Shown: positions 34,869 to 44,479, counted from the first letter of the stretch. The stretch: 64,000 nucleotides of DNA from JAAXGI01 sp965206975 (GCA_965206975.1 OZ242253.1:1984001-2048000); one strand, 5' to 3'. Notes: generated by a model from the letters alone, not told the origin. Numbers and translations are program-made.

Positions 34869-36383
34869 ATGAGCCTGCCGGAGACGGGAACGGTGATGGA
34901 GCCGGCCGCGAGGTCGACGGACGGACCGGTGGCGGCCCCCAGCGAGGTGAAGCTGACGCTCCGCGAGTTCCACCACGTCGCGGCGGCCGACGAGCACTTC
35001 CTCTACCTCGTGCCGAGTGCGGGCGTCTTCCGGATCGACGGGCCGAGCTACGCGGTGCTCGAAGAGCTCGAGGAGGCCAGGCGGACGCCTGCTGAGCTTC
35101 GCTCGATCCTTTCCTCCCGCTTCGGCGCCGACCAGGTCGACGGCGCGATCGCCGAGCGCACGCAGGTCCAGGCGATCCGTGCGGTGGACCGCCGGGAGGA
35201 GCGTATGCTCCCGATCCTCCCCCCACAGGACTTCCCGCTCACAACGATGGTCCTGAACGTCACCAGCCAGTGCAACCTGGCGTGCACCTACTGCTACGAG
35301 TACGGGGAGGACCGGATCGTCCCGGAGAGCGGCAAGCCCCGCTTCATGAGCGAAGAGGTGGCCCGGGAGAGCGTCGACTTCATGCTCCGGGAGTCAGGCA
35401 ACAACGAGGTCGCACATCTCACTTTCTTCGGCGGGGAGACGCTCCTCAACTTCAAGGTGCTCCAGAAGACGCTCGAGTACGCGCGGGCTCGCGGGAACGA
35501 GATGGGCAAGGAGGTCCAGTTCTCTCTCACCACCAACGCGACTCTCCTCCGGCCCGAGATCATCGAATGGATCGCGGAGAACCGCGTCGGGGTCACCATT
35601 TCGATCGACGGACCCCAGGACTCCCAGGACAAGTTCCGGGTCTTCAAGAACGGCATGGGGAGCTACGACGTCATTCTGCCCAAGATCAAGGAGTTGCTCC
35701 GGCGGCATACGTCGCGGCCCATCGCCGCCCGGGTGACGCTGACCCGACAGAACCTGGACGTCATGAAGATCTTCCGGCACCTGACCGAGGAGATCGGCTT
35801 CTGGGAGGTCGGCTTCGCCCCGGTCACCACCGCCTCCGCGCGGGACTATGCGATCGAGGACGAGGGCTTCGACCGCATGCTCGGGCAGTTCGACGAGCTT
35901 GCCCAGGAGTGGCTGGCGCGCGCCGTCGAGCACAGGCACCACGGCTTCTCGAACGTGAAGGATACGCTGGAGGAGATCCACAAGGGGGTGAGCAAGGCGT
36001 ACGGGTGTGGCGCGGGGCTGGGTTTGATGGGGGTGGCCACCGACGGGGAGGTCGCGCTCTGCCACCGTTTCGCCGGCTCCGAGGAGCACAGCATCGGGAC
36101 CGTGCAGGGCGGCATCGACCGCAACCGTCAGTTCGGCTTCCTGAAGAAGCACCACATCGCCAACAAGACCGACTGCCATACCTGTTGGGCACGGCCCATC
36201 TGCTCGGGTGGGTGCTACCACGAGGCGCACACCCGCTACGGCACGACCGCCGCGCCGAATCTGCACTTCTGCGAGTGGATCCGCGGCTGGACGAATACGT
36301 GCCTGGAGATCTACGGGGAGCTCGCGGTGAGGAACCCGGACTTCCTGAAGCTCTTCGACGGCGAGGGGAGAATCACGGCGTAG
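34869..36383 (+). CDS. qhpD: Radical SAM maturase of the qhp gamma subunit
   Basis: QhpD forms the Cys-to-Asp/Glu thioether cross-links inside the gamma subunit. The 504-aa protein has an N-terminal peptide-recognition (RRE-like) region (about residues 25-110), the radical SAM core with CNLACTYC (about residues 135-142), FFGGETLLNF and SIDGPQ, and a C-terminal SPASM-type cluster region (YGCGAGLG, CHTCWARPICSGGC, FCEW). The start ATG overlaps the qhpA stop. It reads intact although its substrate's partner subunit is broken. Confidence 0.93.
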   Translation: MSLPETGTVMEPAARSTDGPVAAPSEVKLTLREFHHVAAADEHFLYLVPSAGVFRIDGPSYAVLEELEEARRTPAELRSILSSRFGADQVDGAIAERTQVQAIRAVDRREERMLPILPPQDFPLTTMVLNVTSQCNLACTYCYEYGEDRIVPESGKPRFMSEEVARESVDFMLRESGNNEVAHLTFFGGETLLNFKVLQKTLEYARARGNEMGKEVQFSLTTNATLLRPEIIEWIAENRVGVTISIDGPQDSQDKFRVFKNGMGSYDVILPKIKELLRRHTSRPIAARVTLTRQNLDVMKIFRHLTEEIGFWEVGFAPVTTASARDYAIEDEGFDRMLGQFDELAQEWLARAVEHRHHGFSNVKDTLEEIHKGVSKAYGCGAGLGLMGVATDGEVALCHRFAGSEEHSIGTVQGGIDRNRQFGFLKKHHIANKTDCHTCWARPICSGGCYHEAHTRYGTTAAPNLHFCEWIRGWTNTCLEIYGELAVRNPDFLKLFDGEGRITA

Positions 36384-36423
36384 AGAGGCCTTCACGCGGA
36401 CGCGCGTAGACTGAGGAGGCGGT

Positions 36424-36822
36424 TTGAAGCACCTGGAGCCCATCAACCGGAAGGCCGGTCGCATCGAAACCCACACGGCAGGCGGAGCAGCCGAGTCGGG
36501 CCGCTACGCCGAGGCCGACACAGCCCTGCCCGTGCCCGCCGACTCGGACGGGGAGCATGACGTCGTCGCGCTCCAGAGCAGTGAGCCGGGAGCGCATATC
36601 CCGCTCGGCTGCTCGCTCGTCTTCTTCCCTGGCTGGGAAGTCGACTCGACCGGCGGCACGGCCGGCCTCTGTCAGCCCGTCGAGCGGGACCTCTTCGACT
36701 GCCACCTGGCGTGCTTCTGGCCGGCGCACGTGCCCGACCAGCTCAACTACTCCCCGGATTGGACGGGGAAGTGCGCGGCGGCTCAGAACGACTGGCGCAA
36801 CATCGACCTGATCTTCCCGTGA
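36424..36822 (+). CDS. qhpC: Quinohemoprotein amine dehydrogenase gamma subunit (CTQ precursor peptide)
   Basis: The 132-aa precursor begins at TTG (36424) behind GAGGAGG. A leader of about 55-60 residues precedes the core GCSLVFFPGWEVD, LCQPVERDLFDC, HLACFWPAHVPD and DWRNIDLIF. Spacing matches the known enzyme: Cys to Glu nine apart (GC...WE), Cys to Asp six apart (CQPVERD), Cys to Asp eight apart (CFWPAHVPD), and Cys four before the Cys of CFW with Trp two after it, forming the cysteine tryptophylquinone. All cross-link residues are present. Extra cysteine near CAAAQNDW is not part of the standard set. The stop overlaps the qhpB start. Confidence 0.93.
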   Translation: MKHLEPINRKAGRIETHTAGGAAESGRYAEADTALPVPADSDGEHDVVALQSSEPGAHIPLGCSLVFFPGWEVDSTGGTAGLCQPVERDLFDCHLACFWPAHVPDQLNYSPDWTGKCAAAQNDWRNIDLIFP

Positions 36823-37943
36823 CGAGCTCCGGGGCCGGCTGGAGGAGGGTGCTCGCCGCCCTCGCGCTCGGGCTGGCGATTGTCGTTCCCCCGGGCGGCG
36901 CGTACGCCCAGATGCAGAAGTCGGGCGGCGACGGCACGATCTACATCGCCACCTACGACCGCTCGATCCTGATCATGGACGAGGCAACGCTCGAAGTGGT
37001 CGGCCGGATCGAGACCGCGGTTCCGATCCCGACCGACCTCGACCTCTCGCATGACGGGAAGCTCTTCTACGTCGAGGACGCGGAAGGGGACCGGATCGAG
37101 GCGGTCGACATCGCGAGTCGCAGGTCGGTCGACACCTACTCGCTCAGCCGTGGGCAGTCGACGGTCCGCATCAACGGCTTCACACCGAGCCCGGACGACA
37201 CGTACGCGATCATGTTCGTGAGGGAGTACCGGAAGCTCCCCGACCGGTACGAGATCGGCGACCCCGTAATGCTCAAGTACGACCTCGTCAACAAGGTCGT
37301 CGCCGACACGCTGGACTTCCCCGAGGAAGAAGAGCAGAGCGCCTCGCTCATCTTCGCCCCGGACGGCGAGCATCTGTACTACAGCGCGGGCGATCTCCTC
37401 GTCATCGAGACCGAGAACTTCACCGAGGTCGACCGGTGGGAGATCACCGACGCATGGGAGCCGGGTCTCGGGAGACTCTCCTTCGGCTTCCCGGACAACC
37501 CCTACGACGAGGAGGGGATCTACACGGGCCTCTTCCGCACGACCGACCCCGTGCAGAACCGGGAGCTCATGGGAATCGCCCGCGTCGAGCTGGAAGCCAG
37601 GGAGGTCGACTTCTACACGCTCGGGCCGTCGGAGACCATCGAGTTCCGGATGGCGCCGGGCGGGGAGAAGGCGCATGGGCTCTCCGAGCAGGTGGGCCGC
37701 TACGAGTTTCTCACCTTCGACCTCGTGAACCGGCGGCTCGAGAGCCGCACCCAGTTTCCGGGACGGCCGCGCATGTCCCTGGCCGTGAGCTCGAATGGGG
37801 AGCTGCTCTACATCTACAATGCGGGTAACACCATCGACGTCTACGACGCCGAGACGTACGAGCACCTCCGCCAGGTCCAGCTCGACGCTGACATGACCGC
37901 CTTCCTGCTCGTGCCGTCGGGGTCGCCAGCGGGAGACCGTTGA
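36819..37943 (+). CDS. qhpB: Quinohemoprotein amine dehydrogenase beta subunit
   Basis: The 374-aa protein starts with GTG overlapping the qhpC stop (GTGA). It has a signal peptide (VLAALALGLAIVVPPGGAYA) and a seven-bladed beta-propeller with repeats such as DGTIYIATYDRSILIMDEATLE and LLYIYNAGNTIDVYDAETYE. In the enzyme this subunit packs with the gamma subunit to form the amine-oxidising site. It appears intact. Confidence 0.9.
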   Translation: MTSSGAGWRRVLAALALGLAIVVPPGGAYAQMQKSGGDGTIYIATYDRSILIMDEATLEVVGRIETAVPIPTDLDLSHDGKLFYVEDAEGDRIEAVDIASRRSVDTYSLSRGQSTVRINGFTPSPDDTYAIMFVREYRKLPDRYEIGDPVMLKYDLVNKVVADTLDFPEEEEQSASLIFAPDGEHLYYSAGDLLVIETENFTEVDRWEITDAWEPGLGRLSFGFPDNPYDEEGIYTGLFRTTDPVQNRELMGIARVELEAREVDFYTLGPSETIEFRMAPGGEKAHGLSEQVGRYEFLTFDLVNRRLESRTQFPGRPRMSLAVSSNGELLYIYNAGNTIDVYDAETYEHLRQVQLDADMTAFLLVPSGSPAGDR

Positions 37944-39697
37944 CGCGGTCCAACCCCGCCCGGGAAAGGCCGAATCTCCGCAGGGCGGCTCGATACCTCC
38001 TGCCGTACCGCTGGCAGCTCGCCGCGGTGCTCCTCATCAGCCTGACCGGCACCGCGCTCTCGCTCTACCTTCCGCTCCTCTCCCGCGACCTCGTCGACGA
38101 TGCGCTCCTCGGCCAGGACATGGCCGCGCTGGTGCGAATCGTCTCCCTCTTCCTGGCCATCCCGCTCGTCTCCTTCGTCCTCAACGTGATCAGCGGGATG
38201 ATCTACACGAAGCTCTCCGCCAACGTCCTCTTCGACATGCGGGTCGACGTGTACGCCCACCTACAGCGGCTCTCCCCCCGCTTCTTCGCGGCGAGGCCGC
38301 TCGGCGACATCGTCTCACGACTGAACAGCGACATCGCGGAGATTCAGAGAATCCTGGCCGAGAGAGCGCTCGCATGGGTGACCAGCTCGGTGTACCTACT
38401 GGGCACCGTGGCGATGCTCGTCTACCTGGACTGGCGACTATTCCTCGTGAGCGTCGCACTGCTGCCTCCGAGCGTATGGGCACTCGTCGTCTTCAGGAGG
38501 AAGCTCGAGACGAGCGTGCGCGTCGTCCGGGAGCAGAGTGCCGAAATCGGAGCGTTCCTGATCGAGACGATCCAGGCCATCAAGCTCGTCGTCTCTTCGA
38601 ACGCCCAGGCCCGCGAGGTCAGCCGCTTCCGCGGCAAGAACGACGACTTCGTGCGCGTGCTGCTGTCGATGCGGTGGCTCACCTACCTGGCGGGCGGGCT
38701 GCCCGGGGTGATCCTCGTGGTCAGCACGGGAGTCGTCTTCCTCTACGGCGGCTCCCGGGTGATCGACGAGGTGATCACGCTCGGTACCTTCGTCGCCTTC
38801 ATGGCCTACCAGATGAGGATGATGCAGCCGGTGCGCGGGCTGATGGGGCTCTATGCGAACCTCGCGTCGGCGGAAGTGTCGCTGCGGCGGGTGGACGAAA
38901 TCGTCGACACGGAGCCCGAGGTGGTGGAGGCGCCCGACGCGGTCGCGCTCGCGCGGGTGGAGGGCGCGGTCGCGCTCGACTCCGTCTCGCTCTCGTTCGG
39001 CCGGGCCGGGCCGGTGCTGGAGGACGTGAGCCTCACGGTCGCGGCGGGCGAGACCGTGGCGATCGTCGGGCCGAGTGGGAGTGGGAAGTCGACGATCGTG
39101 GATCTCATGGTCCGGCAGCTCGATCCCGACGAGGGGCGGATCCTCTTGGACGGCATGGACATCCGCACGCTGACCCTGGCGAGGCTTCGGACCCACCTCG
39201 TTCCGGTCGACCAGAAGCCCTACATCTTCAACGCCTCGGTGGAGGAGAACATCCGGTACGCCCGACCCGGCGCCTCCGACGGGGAGGTGAGGGCGGCGGC
39301 TCACGCAGCCGGTCTCGAAGACTTCCTCGCCTCGCTGCCCGAAGGAGGCGCCACCCCGGCCGGCGAGCAGGGGATGACGCTCTCGGCCGGAGAGCGCCAG
39401 AGGGTCGCAATCGCGCGTGCCTTCCTCGCGGACCCCGCCGTGCTGGTGCTCGACGAGGCGACCGCCAACCTCGACCCGGCCTCCGAGGAGCGGGTGATCG
39501 CGGGCTACGAGGCCGTCATGGCCGGACGTACGACGATCCTCGTCACACACCGCTTCGACTTGGCGAACAAGGCAGACCGGATCGTCGTCCTCGAGGGAGG
39601 CCGGGTGGTCGAGCAGGGGTGGCCGCGGGAGCTGGCCAAGAGCCGAGGCGCCTTCCACGGGCTGTTCCAGGGACAGATTACCGGCCGGGGCGCGTGA
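37940..39697 (+). CDS. qhpF: ABC transporter of the qhp operon
   Basis: The 585-aa protein fuses a six-helix exporter domain (about residues 25-300) with an ATPase domain: Walker A GPSGSGKST, signature LSAGERQR and Walker B VLVLDEATAN. In qhp systems this transporter is thought to export the processed gamma subunit to the periplasm. It starts with TTG overlapping the qhpB stop (TTGA) and its own stop overlaps qhpE. Confidence 0.9.
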   Translation: MTRSNPARERPNLRRAARYLLPYRWQLAAVLLISLTGTALSLYLPLLSRDLVDDALLGQDMAALVRIVSLFLAIPLVSFVLNVISGMIYTKLSANVLFDMRVDVYAHLQRLSPRFFAARPLGDIVSRLNSDIAEIQRILAERALAWVTSSVYLLGTVAMLVYLDWRLFLVSVALLPPSVWALVVFRRKLETSVRVVREQSAEIGAFLIETIQAIKLVVSSNAQAREVSRFRGKNDDFVRVLLSMRWLTYLAGGLPGVILVVSTGVVFLYGGSRVIDEVITLGTFVAFMAYQMRMMQPVRGLMGLYANLASAEVSLRRVDEIVDTEPEVVEAPDAVALARVEGAVALDSVSLSFGRAGPVLEDVSLTVAAGETVAIVGPSGSGKSTIVDLMVRQLDPDEGRILLDGMDIRTLTLARLRTHLVPVDQKPYIFNASVEENIRYARPGASDGEVRAAAHAAGLEDFLASLPEGGATPAGEQGMTLSAGERQRVAIARAFLADPAVLVLDEATANLDPASEERVIAGYEAVMAGRTTILVTHRFDLANKADRIVVLEGGRVVEQGWPRELAKSRGAFHGLFQGQITGRGA

Positions 39698-40437
39698 GCG
39701 GATTCCGCTCGTTCATGCTGGAGGAGGCTCCATTCGCCGCCAGGACCGGCCAGGGGGTCCGCGTTGCCATCGTCGACAGCGGTGTGCACGCCGGGCACCC
39801 GCATGTCGGAGGGGTGGCCGGAGGCGTCTACATCGCCACGAACGGGGCCGCAGAGGGCGACTTCACCGACCGGCTCGGGCACGGGACTGCGGTCGCCGCC
39901 GTGATCAGGGAAAAGGCTCCCGACGCCGAGATATGGGCGGTGCGCGTCTTCGGAACGCGGCTGTCGACCACGACGTCCACGCTCGTTCGAGCGATCGAGT
40001 GGGCGGCGGGGCGCGGTGTCGACCTGATCAACCTCAGCCTCGGCATCCAGAAGCCCGAACACTGGAAGGCGATGGAGGCGGCCGTGGGGAGTGCGGCCGA
40101 GAGGGGGTCGCTCGTCGTCTCTCCCGCCGAATACGAGGGGAGGGAGTGGTTGCCCGGATGCTTGCCCGGTGCGGCCGGCGTGGAGTTGGATTGGGAGTGC
40201 GCCAGAGAGGGGCTGCGGGTGCGTGGCGTGGGTGGCGGTGCGGCCGGCACCGAGGGGCTCTCCGCGTCGGTGCTCCGTTTCCGCGCCTCGGGCTATCCGC
40301 GCCCCATCCCGGGCGTCGGCCCGGAGTTCAACCTGAGGGGCGTGAGCTTCGCGGCGGCGAACGTGACCGGCTTCCTCGCGCGCGGGCTCGAAGGTGGGAT
40401 GGGGGTGGAGGGGTTGGTGGCAAGCCTAGGCAGCTGA
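39694..40437 (+). CDS. qhpE: Subtilisin-like leader peptidase of the gamma subunit
   Basis: QhpE cleaves the leader of the cross-linked gamma subunit. The 247-aa protein is a compact S8 protease: Asp in VAIVDSGVHAGH, His in RLGHGTAVAAVI and Ser in LRGVSFAAANVTGF. It has no signal peptide, so it acts in the cytoplasm. It starts with GTG overlapping the qhpF stop. It is the last gene of the operon. Confidence 0.9.
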   Translation: MSGFRSFMLEEAPFAARTGQGVRVAIVDSGVHAGHPHVGGVAGGVYIATNGAAEGDFTDRLGHGTAVAAVIREKAPDAEIWAVRVFGTRLSTTTSTLVRAIEWAAGRGVDLINLSLGIQKPEHWKAMEAAVGSAAERGSLVVSPAEYEGREWLPGCLPGAAGVELDWECAREGLRVRGVGGGAAGTEGLSASVLRFRASGYPRPIPGVGPEFNLRGVSFAAANVTGFLARGLEGGMGVEGLVASLGS

Positions 40438-40600
40438 ACCTTCGTCTACATCAGAACCAGCGCTGGAGCCACCACTTCTCGAATACGACCGTGCCCCCGC
40501 CAGAGAAGTGATACTGGCCAACTCGGGCCGCTCAACCGATCTTGACATCAAGGGCCTGGCGACGTGGCCACGTCCAACGTTCCTTAGCGGAGGGCTGGAA

Positions 40601-41764
40601 ATGAAACTCTCACGCGTTCTCAATCCGGCGCTGATCGCTGGCGCTGCCGTCCTCTTTTCCGGATGCACCACGGAGGAGCCCGGTGGGTCGGCCCCCATGC
40701 AGATGGGGATGGAGATGGGGAATCCGATCACGGGCGAGGGTCTGCCCAACCCGACCCAGACGGTGATGGCCAACTGGGGAGAGCTTCCCGCGGGGAGGGA
40801 GTGGGGGTCCACCGCCGGGATCGACATCGACCCGACCGACGGGCAGGTCTGGGCATATGAGCGGTGCGCCTCCGGCTCGGCCGGCGGCCCGGGCATCAAC
40901 TGCGACAACAACGCGGTCGATCCGATCTTCAAGTTCGATCGGGATACCGGTGAAATGCTCGCCAACTTCGGTGCCGGGGTCTTCGTGACGCCCCATGGGA
41001 TTCACGTGGACGACGACGGCAACGTCTGGGTAACCGATTTCGCCGGAAACGCCGCAGGCACCAAGGGCCATCAGGTCCACCAGTTCAGCCCGAGCGGCGA
41101 GCTCTTGATGAGCCTGGGCACGGCCGGCCAGCCGGGTGACGGCCCCGGCCAGCTCAATCAGCCCAACGACGTCATCGTCGGACCGGACGGCAGCATCTAC
41201 GTGGCCGACGGCCACGGAGGTCAGGGCATGACGTCGAACCAGGCGATCGAGGAGGGCCGCGCGTCCGGCGCGACGGGTCGCGTCCTGAAGTATGCGCCCG
41301 ACGGAACCCTCATCACCGAGTGGGGACGGATCGGCACGCTGCACGGGGAGTTTCGCACGCCCCACGCTCTCGAGTTCGACTCGCGGGGCCGCCTCTGGGT
41401 CGCGGACCGGGGCAATCACCGCCTCGAGGTCTTCGACCAGGACGGCAACTACCTTGAGTCGCGCTACATGTATGGGCGCATCAGCGGCTTCTTCATCAGC
41501 GCCGACGATATGCTGTACGCGATCGACTCCGAGTCGGGCCCGACCAACCACCAGCCCTGGGCGAACGGTGTGCGCATCGGGCACATCGATCGGGACGTCA
41601 TCGAGGCGTTCGTTCCAGCCCACCCCGCGGACACGCGGCCGTACCAGGGCTCGGCCGGCGAGGGCGTGGCCGTTGACGAGGACGGAAATGTCTTCGCGGC
41701 GGAGGGGCCGGGCTCGCTACCGTACGCGGGTGGAGCATTCACCAAATACGCGGTCGGCATGTGA
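40601..41764 (+). CDS. NHL-repeat lipoprotein (alpha-amidating lyase-like)
   Basis: The 387-aa protein has a lipobox (AAVLFSGC) and a six-bladed NHL propeller (VTPHGIHVDDDGNVWVTDFAG, LNQPNDVIVGPDGSIYVADG, RTPHALEFDSRGRLWVADRGNHRLEVF). The blade pattern resembles peptidyl-alpha-hydroxyglycine alpha-amidating lyase-like and SMP-30-type proteins. The ATG at 40601 follows CGGAGGG. It lies 163 bp after qhpE with its own leader, so it may be separate from the operon. Activity unknown. Confidence 0.8.
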   Translation: MKLSRVLNPALIAGAAVLFSGCTTEEPGGSAPMQMGMEMGNPITGEGLPNPTQTVMANWGELPAGREWGSTAGIDIDPTDGQVWAYERCASGSAGGPGINCDNNAVDPIFKFDRDTGEMLANFGAGVFVTPHGIHVDDDGNVWVTDFAGNAAGTKGHQVHQFSPSGELLMSLGTAGQPGDGPGQLNQPNDVIVGPDGSIYVADGHGGQGMTSNQAIEEGRASGATGRVLKYAPDGTLITEWGRIGTLHGEFRTPHALEFDSRGRLWVADRGNHRLEVFDQDGNYLESRYMYGRISGFFISADDMLYAIDSESGPTNHQPWANGVRIGHIDRDVIEAFVPAHPADTRPYQGSAGEGVAVDEDGNVFAAEGPGSLPYAGGAFTKYAVGM

Positions 41765-41928
41765 GCTGAAGGTCATCTGGCGTGGAAGTGTGATGTTCCG
41801 TGCCTGTTTCGTGCGGGGAGGCGAGCACAGAGCCCCTCGGGTGATGTCGCCCGGGGGGCCCTGACGCGGGGGCCGTGAGCCACTCGCTCGGCGAGTCCCG
41901 GGCGATTCGATTCCGCGAAGATCCGGAG

Positions 41929-44235
41929 CTACTCCAGACGAAGCGGCATCGTCATGGCTCCATTCCCGGCGGAGTCCCAGGCGGCGAACCGGACCCATGC
42001 CTGACCGGTCGCATCGAACGGGACCTCGAACGTCTTGCTTCCGAATGGCGGGAGCTCGGTGGCCGACACGCTCCAGGTCGTGGTCTTTTCCCCATCGCCG
42101 GTCACGACCTCCACGAAGTCCAGGGGGAAGGTCCACTCCACGTTGGCCCGAACGGCCATCGACGTGCCCGACCCCACATACTCGTGCGACGGGATCAGCA
42201 CTTCGCCCGACGTAACGAAGTACTCCCCACGCTCGAGAGCCTCCACCACCGCTGAGTAGTCGTCACCCGAGGGAAGGGCGTCTAGGCTGAGATAGCTCAC
42301 CGGCCCATTCGCGTAGATGTCGTCCCCGGGCGACTTCGCGTAGGTCTCGGTGATCGCGAGCAGGTACTTGGGGCGGAGCGTGGTGTCGGCGATCCAGTTG
42401 TTCATGTCGTCCAGAAGCGGGATCACCCGGTAGTCCGAGAGCCGCCGCTCTGACAGATCCAGTCCCATCCCCCACCGCCAACCCACACCTCGGTAACGGT
42501 CGTGGAGGAATTGGGGCGTGTCGCGGACGGCGTCCGGATATCCGGTGGAACCCTTGGTCCTCGGATGAGGCATGTAGATCAGCATGTCCTCGGCCTCCAC
42601 CATCGCCATCACGTCCTCGGCGCTCCCGATGTTGTACATGGGTCCGTACTCGGGATGCTCGGTGACGAGAGGGGTGCCCGGCGCCCGTTCGTCCACGTAG
42701 TAGACGGGGTGGGAGAAGAGGAGGTCCCAGTGACCTCCGAGGAGGTTGCTATTCTCGAGCTCGGGCAGCACCAGGAAGGTGTCGTCCGAGTGGCGCGCCG
42801 CACCCTCGAAGAGCCAGTGCAGCTCTTCGAGCTGGGTAGCCTCGCGTGGTCGATCCACCGGGCCGGCAATCGTGATCCCGGCGGCGCGGAGCGCGGCGAA
42901 GTCCTCGAGCCGGCTGTCCATGCTGCCGGTGGCCATCAAGTCCCGCCCCACGTCCGTGTGGTAGTGGGTCCCCATCACCTCGTAGCCGGGAAGGGAGCGG
43001 TAGACGTCGCCGTGGGTGAACGCGAGGGCAGCTTCGAATGCGGCGGCCACCGCTGCGGACTCGCGATCCCCGTCGCCCGCCGGACCGGCGCCGAGCGTCG
43101 GGTAGAAGTAGCCCGCCATATGCTGCTCCGAGCCCGGCGGTGCGCTGTAGAGTGACCAGTTCGCGAGGTAGTTCTCCACGACCTCCTGCTCGCCCTGCCG
43201 GATCCCGATGCTGAACGAGCGATCGTCGTCCTTCCGGTACCAGTTGTTGCCGACGACGACCTCGACCTCGCGCGCCCAAAAGAAGGTGTGAGGAGGGGGG
43301 AAGGCGGCGATGGCCGCGCCACTCGTTCCCGCCACGACGAGCCGATTCCGGGCGTGGAGCACGGCCGGGTCCGAGTTGGGCGGGCCGGCGAGGCCGTAGG
43401 ACTGCATCCCCCCGGCCAGATCGCGCCACGAGACGCGGCTCCCCTCCCGGAGCGGGAGCCCCGAGATCCCCATGTCGTACTTGTAGGCGACGGCCGGGAG
43501 CTCCGTTGCAGCGACGATTTCCGTGCGAATCAGGTTCGTGCCCCGATAGACCGTAAGGACCAGCTCTCCGGAGAACGAGCCGAGTCGGACCCCCGGAAAG
43601 CTCACGGAGGCGCGGGCCCCGGCCGTGGCGACCGAGCAGGTCCGAGTGTCGAAGACTGCCTCCCCCCTCCGGATTTCGCCCGGTGAGCGGGGGAGCCCCG
43701 GCTGGTCCGCCACACCGGCGGCCGGGGGTGGATTCCCTCCGCCGACCTCTTCCCTGAGATCCAGTGGGGCGTCCCAGAATACGTCCCACTTGTAGCGGTC
43801 TACCACTTCCTGGGTGATCTCCACGCCGAGCCCCCGAACCGGGCTCAGCTGCTGATTGCTGATCCGGCGGAGCCCCTCGACGATCCGGAACTCGATGCCG
43901 GCGTCCCTGGCCACCGTGACCCAGTCCGTGGGGGCCTGCCCCCCCGTGCGGAGTGCTAGCTCGCTGATCGTCGGGACACCGCCCACGACCGCCAGCGCGA
44001 GACGGACTCGCTCCTCCCTCGCTCCCTCCCACTCGAGGATGACCGACGAGCCGGACACGCGGGCATCCACCCCGCTGGACGCGTCGTAGCCGTTGAGATC
44101 GCAGACAACCTGAAGCGCCCGTGTACCGCCGCCGTACGCTGATGGCGCCGGGGGCTCCAGCAATTTCGGCGACGAGCTTCCGGGAAGCCATGCCAGCGCG
44201 AAAACGAGGACGAGTGGGGGGACGATGCTGCGCAA
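41929..44235 (-). CDS. CehA/McbA-type metallohydrolase-like exported protein
   Basis: The protein is about 768 aa from a TTG start at 44235 supported by GGAGG; the frame is open to 44337. A signal peptide (SIVPPLVLVFALAWLPGSS) is followed by a long beta-rich region (to about residue 440) and then a PHP/CehA-like part with VMGTHYHTDVGRDLM, LLFSHPVYYVDE and LIYMPHPRTKGS, whose histidines could bind metal. An Ig-like domain closes the protein (WVRFAAWDSAGN). The family call rests on the HxH and later His motifs and is moderately sure. Confidence 0.65.
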   Translation of the reverse strand: MRSIVPPLVLVFALAWLPGSSSPKLLEPPAPSAYGGGTRALQVVCDLNGYDASSGVDARVSGSSVILEWEGAREERVRLALAVVGGVPTISELALRTGGQAPTDWVTVARDAGIEFRIVEGLRRISNQQLSPVRGLGVEITQEVVDRYKWDVFWDAPLDLREEVGGGNPPPAAGVADQPGLPRSPGEIRRGEAVFDTRTCSVATAGARASVSFPGVRLGSFSGELVLTVYRGTNLIRTEIVAATELPAVAYKYDMGISGLPLREGSRVSWRDLAGGMQSYGLAGPPNSDPAVLHARNRLVVAGTSGAAIAAFPPPHTFFWAREVEVVVGNNWYRKDDDRSFSIGIRQGEQEVVENYLANWSLYSAPPGSEQHMAGYFYPTLGAGPAGDGDRESAAVAAAFEAALAFTHGDVYRSLPGYEVMGTHYHTDVGRDLMATGSMDSRLEDFAALRAAGITIAGPVDRPREATQLEELHWLFEGAARHSDDTFLVLPELENSNLLGGHWDLLFSHPVYYVDERAPGTPLVTEHPEYGPMYNIGSAEDVMAMVEAEDMLIYMPHPRTKGSTGYPDAVRDTPQFLHDRYRGVGWRWGMGLDLSERRLSDYRVIPLLDDMNNWIADTTLRPKYLLAITETYAKSPGDDIYANGPVSYLSLDALPSGDDYSAVVEALERGEYFVTSGEVLIPSHEYVGSGTSMAVRANVEWTFPLDFVEVVTGDGEKTTTWSVSATELPPFGSKTFEVPFDATGQAWVRFAAWDSAGNGAMTMPLRLE

Positions 44236-44266
44236 CGGGGCCTCCAGCCGAGGGTGGAGGGGCAGG

Positions 44267-44479
44267 ATCGTGGACGAGCATTCGGGGCGCAAGACCGGCA
44301 ATCGCCCGTCGCCCGTCCGGCGCGATCCATCGCGCATACATGGACACAGCGATGAACGGCTCGGGATCGCCTTCCAGCGGAATCACACATGCCGCGACTA
44401 CAGTGCCGATGCCGCTGACGGTGATCTCGTCTTCCTTCACCATTGAGATCGGGCCGACCTGCTTGAACCGCTCGAACAC
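44267..44479 (-). pseudogene. Endonuclease/exonuclease/phosphatase-family fragment
   Basis: The frame from 44479 encodes ITVSGIGTVVAACVIPL and EPFIAVSMYARWIAPDG, a stretch seen inside endonuclease/exonuclease/phosphatase family proteins. It ends around MLVHD, where it runs into the 5' region of the CehA-like gene in another frame. The catalytic parts are missing. It is a relic of about 70 codons. Confidence 0.5.

Larger units (their letters stand above)
30238..34872 (+). pseudogene. qhpA: Quinohemoprotein amine dehydrogenase alpha subunit, split by nested insertion elements
   Basis: The alpha subunit is the diheme cytochrome c part of the periplasmic amine dehydrogenase. The first exon-like part (30238-30435) has a signal peptide (ATIAILAFLAPALAYAQ), the first heme motif CGACH and RISYMRKTPEG. 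The second (33418-34872) resumes with WQTTVRRMVMLNN, carries the second heme motif CIACH, and continues through the beta-rich domains to EPWRVTGG. Precise removal of 30436-33417 joins GGT to TGG in frame and gives about 550 aa. The 8-bp CCGAGGGT duplicated on both sides marks the insertion. The 3' end overlaps qhpD (ATGA). No functional alpha subunit can be made as the sequence stands. Confidence 0.92.

Noticed and set aside
38374..40437. A 687-codon frame over qhpF and qhpE
   Set aside because: Only the last 247 codons (qhpE from 39694) are real; the first part is an out-of-frame reading of qhpF.
42749..44479. A 576-codon minus-strand frame
   Set aside because: Only its first 70 codons resemble a protein (the exonuclease/phosphatase fragment); the rest is a shadow of the CehA-like gene.
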